Shown in pieces: positions 30,984 to 41,400 of a DNA stretch of 64,000 nt. The stretch's first letter is position 1. Every line of letters starts with the position of its first letter. Below the pieces are notes generated by a model. That model worked only from the letters and a program-made list of their open reading frames with translations. It was not told the origin of the DNA and did no database searches. The stretch lies in contig OZ024915.1 in the NCBI GenBank assembly GCA_964017125.1, positions 75,718,226 through 75,782,225 of the forward strand, read 5' to 3'. Source of the DNA: Flabesymbios commensalis. Its lineage: Eukaryota > Annelida > Polychaeta > Terebellida > Flabelligeridae. A program made the translations under genes and the position numbers.

Positions 30984-31334
30984 ACCCTTCAAGTGCGAAT
31001 CACATCTATAGCTGTTTAACTGTTCTCCAAACAATAAAAAAGGCGGAGAAAGATGTGGGTAGCGGTAGCAAGGCACAACTTCCGAGTGGGTGAAAACCTA
31101 AATTTTATAATGTAGCATCTTGGGGTAATTTTCTACCATTTCTATTAGAATAGCAAGGATGATCTGAGCTTTTCTAAAGGAAACAAGGATCAAGTTGAGA
31201 TATAACCATCAGAATTTTAGTGGGAGCATAACACATTAAAAAAATTCCGTGGGATGGGCTCCCACTTAAATTTTAAAATTAGGATGATCTTAACGTTCTC
31301 CTCTTCTCATTAGATATCACCACTTATCCTGCTT

Positions 31335-31430
31335 ATTAAAGTTATTTTATCTAAATTTTCACCCATTTGAAGTTGTGTCTCGCTACCGCGACTCACAACT
31401 TCAAATGGGTGGAAATTACTCATTTTTTCT
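31335..31430. repeat. MITE family C hairpin
   Basis: Arms CACCCATTTGAAGTTGTG and CACAACTTCAAATGGGTG separated by a TCTCGCTACCGCGACT loop. A more decayed relative lies just left, at about 30985-31100. Confidence 0.8.
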
Positions 31431-31539
31431 TAATTTGATACCAAACATTTGTAAATCCTGATGTTTAAACACACATTTCTTTCTCGATATCATCGATTTG
31501 ATTGAAAAATGAAACAGATTAAAACTAGAAAGGTGTATC

Positions 31540-31660
31540 GACGCAGGCGTCGATGACTATGCCTCCGTTGACTCTGGACGGACGGACGGACGGACGGACG
31601 GACGGACGAACAACCCGACTACATAATGCCTCTGGCCGCAAGCGCGCGGAGGCATAAAAA
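31540..31660. repeat. hairpin element with (GGAC)n core
   Basis: ATGCCTCCGTTGACTCTGGA, then (GGAC)n and CGACTACATAATGCCTCTGG, GGCCGCAAGCGCGCGGAGGC. The ends GCCTCCG and CGGAGGC are inverted. The style is known from many marine invertebrate genomes; its biology is unclear. Confidence 0.6.
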
Positions 31661-31782
31661 AATTAGTTGTGGTTAGCAGGATAAGGGTTAAGATGACTGG
31701 TAAATGGTTTAAATTTGTTAATTTGTAGTAGGATGAGCTCTTGGTCCTATCATGCTGGGATAGCTGACTCAGCACTTTCTCT

Positions 31783-32015
31783 CTATGGTGTACCAGATTT
31801 TTCCTTCTGTGCCCGCATAGCCTCCGCGTGCCAGGTTAGCTGAGCCAGCAGTTTCTGGGCGTTTTTCTCCAGTCGGTCTCCATCTTGGGGAACACCATTC
31901 TCATCTAACGCTTTATGAGCTTCTGGAATTCCCATAATGTTTGAAACACTTATACATCCAAGCTCTCCAAGGAATGCTCTCAGCTGCATGGCCACACGCA
32001 TACCTCCATAGCTAC
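31783..32015 (-). CDS. FMN reductase-like exon 3 (terminal)
   Basis: It encodes SYGGMRVAMQLRAFLGELG, CISVSNIMGIPEAHKAL and DENGVPQDGDRLEKNAQ, ending KEKSGTP and TAG at 31785-31783. GG.R....LR..L..LG is the conserved C-terminal block of PF03358-type flavoproteins, followed by the last helix. The acceptor is TCTTGTAG; the start is phase 1. The acceptor and first ~45 nt of this exon are copied many times upstream (32016-32635 and 32990-33490). Confidence 0.93.
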
Positions 32016-35000
32016 CTACAAGATATAAGAAACAGTGTTAAACATACATGGTCAGTCACATATGAAGAAACGTGGATAAGCATTCATGGCTATAGGCATA
32101 CCTCAATAACTACCTACAAGATATGAATGAACATTCATGGCCAGCCACATACCGTCCATAGCTACCTACAATATAACTCAGAAACGTGGTAAAAATAATG
32201 TATCGACATATCGTCGCCTCGGAGCTAAAGGATCCTATCAGCCACTATGACGAGTGTCAGATAGGATCCTTTAGCTCCGAGGCGACGTTATATCACTATA
32301 GCTACTTGAAATATCAGAGAAAAACGTGGCTTAACTTTCATGGCCAGCCGCATATCATCATAACTATCAACAATGTCAACACATAAGAGTGGTTAACTAT
32401 TCATGGTCAGCCACATATCATCATAACTACCAACAATGTCAACACATAAGAGTGGTTAACTATTCATGGTCAGCCGCATATTATAATAACTACCAACAAT
32501 GTCAACACATAAGAGTGGTTAACTATTCATGGTCAGCCGCATATCATCATAACTACCAACAATGTCAACACATAGAGTGGTTAGCTATTCATGACCACCC
32601 TTACATCAACATAGCTACCGGAAATATATGAATAAGTAGCTGCAGCTATTGAAGATAATGTCTCCCGCCTGTAATTTTGTCAGTAACGGGTAATTGGAAG
32701 TAGACAAATTAAAGAGATTTCATGCCATCATTAGATAAGGCATTTTTAGTATTGGAGAAACATTATAATTTGTGAAGCAAGCAATACTGGTACTATTTAA
32801 AGAATGTACCAAAACTAAATTTTGAAATAAAAATACTGTTAGTTTTTTGACACCATATTGCCCTCACAAGGAATTGTGTCTAGACGGAGACATTGAAGAA
32901 GGGTATACGTCTTTCACCGTCCCCGAAAAAGTAGGGACAACAAAGGGAGTTAAGTAATCATGATCAACATAACCATAATATCAGAATAAAATGGGTTAAA
33001 TATTCATGATGATAGCTAAACACACACCACCATAACTACCCGCAACATCAGAGAAAAAAGAGTTTAACATGATAGCTTCCACAAAACAATCTGAAACAAA
33101 ATAAACTGGATTAAACATTCCTAGCTGCTTAGTTACCCGCATACCATAACTACCCGCAACATCAGAGAAAAAAGAGTTTAACATGATAGCTTCCACAAAA
33201 CAATCTGAAACAAAATAAACTGGATTAAACATTCCTAGCTGCTTAGTTACCCGCATACCATAACTACCCGCAACATCAGGAGAAAGTATTAAACATGATA
33301 GCTTACAGAAATATGTAGATTTCAAACAAAATTAACGGGATTAAACATTCCTAGCTGCTTAGTTACCCGCATACCTTAACTACCCGCAACATCAGAAAAA
33401 AAAGAGTTTAACATGATAGCTTCCACAAAAAAATCTGAAACAAAATAAACGGGATTAAACATTCCTAGCTGCTTAGTCACCCGCATACAATCATTAACAG
33501 CCTAAAAATAAAAATAACAGGGCTTGAAATAGCTACGCCAAGTAACTGAATAACCAAGCAGAGCCTAATAATAAACTATTTACGATCAATTGATCCGATC
33601 TAAGCATTCCAAAGAGTTTTCCTATCAGGCACTACACACATTTCTAAACATCGTTAGATCCACTCAAAAATGTCTCCATCCATATTTTCAAGTGAGTGAC
33701 AATTACTAGCCTTTGTCAAATTAGATCATATCGTATATCAGTTCAATATATAAAACATTTTTCACATCAAAAAGCTGTTGAACAAATGTCAAATGAAATG
33801 AATGTGGTTTTAGGCCACCTTTGTGCACATATAGGCTAAACTAGGCCAGGAGGACTTCTTGAGGATGGTGAGATGACACTGTCCAGCAAACACAGGATTC
33901 GAAGTTCAAGCCCTGGCGGTCTGAGGCCGGGCATGCTACCTCTCAGTCCATGAGGTTCCCCCACAATATTGAATCAATACAAACGAGCGCGGAAGAAACA
34001 TTTTGTTTCTTTGAAACCCAAGGCCAAAGGGGGGCTCGAACCCATGATCTCCGATTTTCCAAGCAGGCAGCTTCAACCACTGCACCAGGACCCCCACCCT
34101 GTACAAGTGTGAATCAAAACACATAAATACCCCTGTAGAAAAGTTCACGTCACTTACTAGGAGAGTAGCAGACGATTCCACTAGGCTTGAATGAGTATGA
34201 GCTGCAGGCAAAGTGGTCCATCATGTTGGAGAGGGCTGGAGGTATAGCGTGATTGTACTCCGCCGACACAACCAGATAAGCGTCTGCATCCAAGATCTTC
34301 TTGCCGGCCACTCTCAACCATTCCGGAGCCTCTGACTGATCCCGATAAAAATGCAGAGGTTTCGAAAGCAAGGGGAAATCCATCACCAGTGGATCTGTAA
34401 AAATAATTAATATTATTAATAATTTGCAATGTAGTATATTTAATATATAAGTAGTGAGGGCTAAGGGAGTATAATGGGAGGGGATTGAGGAGAGAGGATA
34501 ATGAGGATAATGAGGAGAGAAAATGAGGAGAGGACTCCACCTCATTATGCGTTAAAAGAAATTCAGAAGCTGGCCCACAATTATGCTTGTTCGAAGAGAG
34601 CTTCTGTTACCAATAATTATACCCCTTAAACCCCAGAGACTAGAAATAAAATCCGATAATATAAGTTTTATAATATAGGAGGTGGGAGTCGACGGAGAGG
34701 CAGGTTAATATAATGCATACGATATGTTTCTTAAACTTCTGTCACTAATAATTCTATCCATTTAACCACCAGAAACTAGAAATAAAATCCGATAACATAA
34801 GTTTAATAATGTCAGCGGAGAGAGTCGACAGGGATGAGAGAGTTAGTTACATGTGTGATATATTCAAAATTGTTTTTGTATCTCCATTTGAACGCGCGTA
34901 AAAGACAGCATGGTACATAATATATTAGCACTCAACTGAAAGATCAGCCGGAGTTCAGTGAGTCCGTTTAATTTAAAGGGAGGGGGGAAAGATATTTAGC

Positions 35001-38000
35001 AATATTACATGAATTTGATAACAGTCGGTTGCATATATAATTTTAATTGCGCCTCCTGATACGCACACGCTGCACACTAGGCATACAACATTTGAAACCC
35101 TAACAGACTGAAAATATGATATATAAATTCACTAATATATAAAATACTCGAATTTATTCTCAACTGGTAATTTAAAATAAAACTCGATGATATTTCATCA
35201 ATATTCATATTCAATAATAACATATTTCACTCATCAACATAGTACATATAAAATTAAATCGGATGAAATAGGCTTACTTTTATCACACACACGCATATAA
35301 TTCTATCATTCAGATAATATTTAACGATACAAATTATACAGAGCGCTCGATCATTTGACGTCTCAATAAGGGCCTACCAGATACCTGAGCTATGTCGTGT
35401 TGTGCTGTAATACGCAGCGTGAAATCGTCGCTTACTTAGACCAACACATCTCCCTAAGTTTGAAGTTACACCCGAATCACGACGATTATTCTAATTTATT
35501 TTAAACAATAACAAATTTCACTGTTGATCGATATGCTGTTGTTATTCAAATCACTATATGTAAAAGCCGACAGAGAAGCGCTAAAGAATAATTACGGCTT
35601 TGCACATCGACCCTCTACACCATCAAAGAAAATATTATTATTTATTTGAAGGCCACACAGTACTGACAGACAGACAGATATTTTATTGACAGAAAAGAAA
35701 AGTCAATACAGACTTATTTGTCATAGAAATGAAAGAGATATATGTACATGTATATACAAGATTGTTAGTTTGTTAAAATCATATGATAATATACATGGTA
35801 TGACATACACAGCTAAAATCATGTTAAGTGGCATTGCCAAAATAAAAACTGGGTATTTCGATAATATAAATGACTACTACTAAAAATGTACTATAGTATA
35901 ATTCCCACAATGTATATTTAGTGAAGCACGACGAATAAATCAAACATATTTAGTCTGCGTTAAAATTTAAATTGTGAATGGACATTAGATATTTGGATAC
36001 AGTCTTTATTCAGCGAATCATAACACTACACAAATTACTAACCTAGACTAAAACTCGAACACTCACTCATAGAACCAAATTGGAATATATATAAAACGCC
36101 TTAGATATACGAGAGGTCTACAACTTTTGTTTAGAAGTACACAGAAAACCAACATGAACATATCTGTACACGGACATACCATACTAATAAACAGATTTCT
36201 AAAATGGTTTCTATTTTCAGTCAAAATATGCATCTGAACAAGCAGAAGTTTCCAAAATAACTCCTAAAATATTCACATATACTACAAATTATGCTTACTC
36301 TACTTTAAATCAGACTACGATATCCATTATAACCTCCCATCTGGTTCTAACAGCCAATCACGACGCGACATAACAAATAAGCCCTTCCCTCTTGCCTCTG
36401 ATGTATGTTTAATCAAACTATCTACATAATTATAATATGCTAAAATTTATAGAAATTACTGAATACTAAAATGTAAAATATAATTTAGAAATTACTTAAG
36501 ATGTATAAATATATTAGTTTTATATTACATTTAAATATATTCAACAGATAATAGTGTCATATTTTTTTGTAAAATATGGTGGTTCTGAAAAGAACCGTTA
36601 AATATTTGCTCTATGAAAACTTTGATTTCTCATCTGTATGTATAAAACATCGTCTCTCATCTTCCAACATCTTGCGATGAATACTTTTTAAGATGTTATA
36701 TTCAGTGAAATTACCAAAATTATTAACATCTCGTATGAAGTTATCAAACGTAGGCACACAAGTGCAAAGTCTTCCATCAACAGGCATTCTATTTACCACT
36801 CTACACATTTCTGTGGCTGGGACTCTCTGCATCCGAACATACATGTGTCTTCATCACACGAACCGTCACTCTTTTCTACATGGTGACAGAGATGTTGCTG
36901 ATGACGATCCGAGCTACACTTACAACGAATCCTCATTTCTGTAAGCCTGGTTGGGAGGGAGCATCACCATCTTCGAATAGCTCTATGCAGTATTCTAAAT
37001 ATTAAGTATATCGGATAAGCGGCTTTGAAGTTATCAGGGTGAAAGGTTCTAATTTGACAAAAAAAGATTAAAGATGGCCGCCAAGACCCGGATATTCTTC
37101 CGAACTTTCTGAAAAATTGATGCAGGCTAGGAATTAATACTACTATGCAGTATGTTGAATATTTAGTATATCAAATAAGCGGTTTTTAAGTTATCAGGGA
37201 GACAAGGTCTTAATTTGACGGAAAAAAATAAAGATGGCCGCCATGACCCGGATATTCTTCCAAACTTTCTGAAAAATTGACGCGATCTAGGAATTAATAC
37301 TACTATTGAAGTAATTTGAATATTAAGTATATCGGATAAGCTGGGAATTTATACTTGCATCCAGTATGTTGAACCCAAAGTGAATCGAAAAAGAGGTTTT
37401 GCAGATATCAGGGTGACAAGGTCCTAATTTGACAAAAAGAGATTAAAGATGGCCGCCATGACCCGAATATTTTCCCAATGTTTTTAAAAAATTAATGCAT
37501 TTTAGGAATTATTACTTGTATCCAGTATGTTGAACACCAAATGAATTGAAAAAGCGGTTTTGTAGATATCAGGGTGACAGGGTATGGATATGGCGCCGCC
37601 GGCCGACAAAACCGTACAAAAACAAAAAGCCTCCCCCTGGAAGGCCTAAGGGGGAGCCTTAATAATAACATAACAATAGTTAATTCAGTACATACATATT
37701 ACAGTAACATTTTTGCACGGTAAAACTGAGCAGTATAAAATAGTAGTAGTTAGTGATTTTACACGTCTTTGTCAGCCCCAAACAATAATGTTTTTCTCGT
37801 CGGAGAACAGATTTATACAACAATAATAACGAGACAATAAACATGTTAATTGTAGATGAACTGCCAGTGAATTATTCATACTATGCACTTAGCACACCCG
37901 GAATCGTAATGTGAACGTGGTCGAAGAGCATGGCGAACTGTCACGAGCATTTTGTGAAAAATTGGAAAAAAAAATTACATTGTTTAAATTATGTAAAAGG

Positions 38001-38325
38001 CTAGTACTTGCCGATATAGGCAAAATACCTACCAAATACTTCCACTAAACATCTGGCTTTCTCCAGCTCTCTCTTCATGAATATTGCTACCCGTGAATTC
38101 AGACTATTCTCACGAACTGATCCCAAGAACATGATCACTTTGAGAGGGTTGCCTGCCATTCTGGGGACGTTGTAAGCGTTGTTGGAGTGTTAACCTTTAG
38201 AGCACTCAGCTAAAAAAAGTGAGTGAGTGAGTGAGTGAGTGAGTTGAGTGAGTTGAGTGAGTGAGTGAGTGAGTGAGTGAGTGAGTGAGTGAGTGAGTGA
38301 GTGAGTGAGTGAGTGAGTGAGTGAG

Positions 38326-38401
<76 letters not shown>

Positions 38402-41400
38402 TGAGTGAGTGAGTGAGTGAGTGAGTGAGTGAGTGAGTGAGTGAGTGAGTGAGTGAGTGAGTGAGTGAGTGAGTGAGTGAGTGAGTGAGTGAGTGAGTGA
38501 GTGAGTGAGTGAGTGAGTGAGTGAGTGAGTGAGTGAGTGAGTGAGTGAGTGAGTGAGTGAGTGAGTGAGTCTCACTATATACTGCAGCAGTCACACTTTT
38601 CATCCACGCACGGCTCTCCGTCACGGTTGTGTTGACCTCGTGAATTGCATATTATTATATATATATATATATATATAGAAGATCAGTAGATTATAGTGTA
38701 ATCATGCAAAAATGACATTAAATCTATAGAAACTCCCATAAACCATGGACTTTCTTGATGACGGAAGACCATCATTATCGATTTTCCAATCGTGTCTCCA
38801 CAATCATGACAATAAATAGCGCAACACAGCAGGGGAGGATCCAAGATGGAAAAAGGGCAGGGTCACCAAAAGATAAACAGGGCACAACCATATAAAATAC
38901 GCCTTCGGCGCGATGTTTTTTTCTGCTAATAAAATACCAAATACACTTTTTCCAGGTATCTAATGAATAACAAATGGGAAAATAATCACTTAATCTAATT
39001 ATTATATACAGAAAACTATATTCTCTAGATTTTGAAAGGGGCATTTTAAAACCGAGGGGGGTCATGTGACCCCTGAGACCCCCCCCCCCCCTGGATCCGC
39101 CCAAGGGTCACATTTAAATAAGGAGTGCCTGGACTCGTCAAATATGTAATGCAAATGCAAAGACGATAAACCAATAGTACTGTAGTAAGCCCTCTACCAT
39201 GTTCACCTACTCGCTCTTTTCAACACAATATTTTTAAATCTCTCTAGTGAATGTATACATTAACCAATTAATGAAAGTACCTGTGAGATCTGAATCGCTA
39301 TTGCAATTTTCACCCCACATTATGTACCTTTATAAAAATACCAATACATAACATATGAAAGTGGAAGCTCTAAACTTTCAAAACAACAAAATTAGAATGG
39401 GTAGTGTTATTTTATATCGAAATAATTGCAGTCAAAATACGGCAGCAGACGCGTCACTAGCGGATATATGTTGCATTGAATACGTCAAAAGACCCGTCAC
39501 CAGCAGATATATGGTAGTCAAAATACGTCAAAAGACGCGTCACAAGCATTTATATGGTAGTCAAAATACGTCAGAAGACGCGTCACCAGCAGATATATGA
39601 TAGTCAAAATACATCAGAGGACGCGTCACAAGCAGATATATGGTAGTCAAAATACGTCAGAGGGCGCGTCACAAGCAGATATATGGTAGTCAAAATACGT
39701 CAGAAGACGCGTCACCAGCCGATATATGGTAGTCAAAATACGTCAAAAGACGTGTCACAAGCATTTATATGGTAGTCAAAATACGTCAGAAGACGCGTCA
39801 CCAGCAGATATATGGTGGTCAAAATACGTCAGAAGACGCGTCACCAGCCGATATATGGTGGTCTAAATACATCAGAAGACGCGTCATCAGCAGATATATG
39901 GTAGTCAAAATACGTCAGAAGACGCGTCACCAGCAGATATATGGTAGTCAAAATACGTCAGAGGACGCGTCACCAGCAGATACATGGTAGTCAAAATACG
40001 TCAGAAGACGCGTCACCAGTAGATATATTGTTGATTAAATACGTCAGATCACGTGTCACTAGCGGTTATATGACAGTATATTGAAGACGTCAGATGACGC
40101 TTTAATAGCAGATATTATAAATTATGTTAGATTGATTACGCCAGATAACGCTTGACCGGATGTATTGTTGATTGAATACGCCAGAAAATGCGTCACCAGC
40201 AGATATGTAGTAGTAGTAAATCATTGCTTTACGTCACTTTTCGGCACAAAAGGTCTTTTGAGTGACATTATAATACGATAAAAACGTTGTAGTCAATTGA
40301 TGAGATGAATGATGTACAGATGATGATGTGAGGGTGGGGGTGATAGGGCATGGTGGGTTATTGAGAGCGTTTTCCTTCGCTCGCCCGATAAAGGGTTCTG
40401 GGCATGTCTAGGGGATCCACCTCTAGACATGTCCAGAGACTTGATTACGCCAGATAACGCTTGACCGGATGTATTGTTGATTGAATATGCCAGAAAATGC
40501 GTCACCAGCAGATATATGGTGGATTGATTACGTCAGATGACACCAGCAGCTATAGAGGGTTGAGTGCTTACGTCAGAAGACGCGTCACCAGCAGATCTAT
40601 GGTAGATTGAATACGCCAGAAGACGCGTCACCAGCAGATATATGGTAGATTGATTACGTCAGATGACACCAGCAGATATAGGGTTGAGTGATTACGTCAG
40701 ATGATGCGACACCAGCAGATATAATAGATTATGTTAGATTGATCACGCCAGATAACGCGTCACCAGATATATTGTTGATTGGATATGTCAGGTGAAGCGT
40801 CCCGGCAGATACAATGTGGATTGACTACCCCAGATGAAGCGGATATATGGCGGATATATGGTTGATGGAAAACGTCAGATGACAGTTTACGCGTCACTGT
40901 AGGGGATATATGGTAGATTGAGTACGGTAATAGACATGATAGAGTGTGGACACATGTTCAGGTCATCACACCACCAGCAGTAACGTGATAAACCTGGCTT
41001 TACCCTTCAAGACCTACATTATCAAATTAATTTCCAAGCCCCTTATGTAAATACAGTCTTAGTTGCAGAAAAATATTTATTTCTAAATTAAAAGTTTAAT
41101 TATTAATCAATCATTGATATCGCGCTCATAAATTATTTATAATATATAGTGACCAGCAAGGATTGAGCAAGTATAAACAGTGATAAATAAATTGATTCAT
41201 TGCATCAAATCACCCAATTGTCTTAAATTAAATTTTCTGAATCAACAATTTACAAATTGTATTTACATAATCGCACAAAATGTTGTGTAGACTGGTGACG
41301 TCAGAGCGATATAGCTATCTCTTACAATGAAAGCCCACTCCGCGCGGAGAGGTGCGGTACTTATCAATGCATACAAAATGTGATGCGGGCTGCTGTGACG

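Noticed and set aside
33936-34211. Open frame through SINE 2 (MPAAHTHSSLVESS)
   Set aside because: Lies in a tRNA-derived SINE.
38190-38624. SLTH/ARTH repeat protein frames
   Set aside because: Translation of a tetranucleotide microsatellite.
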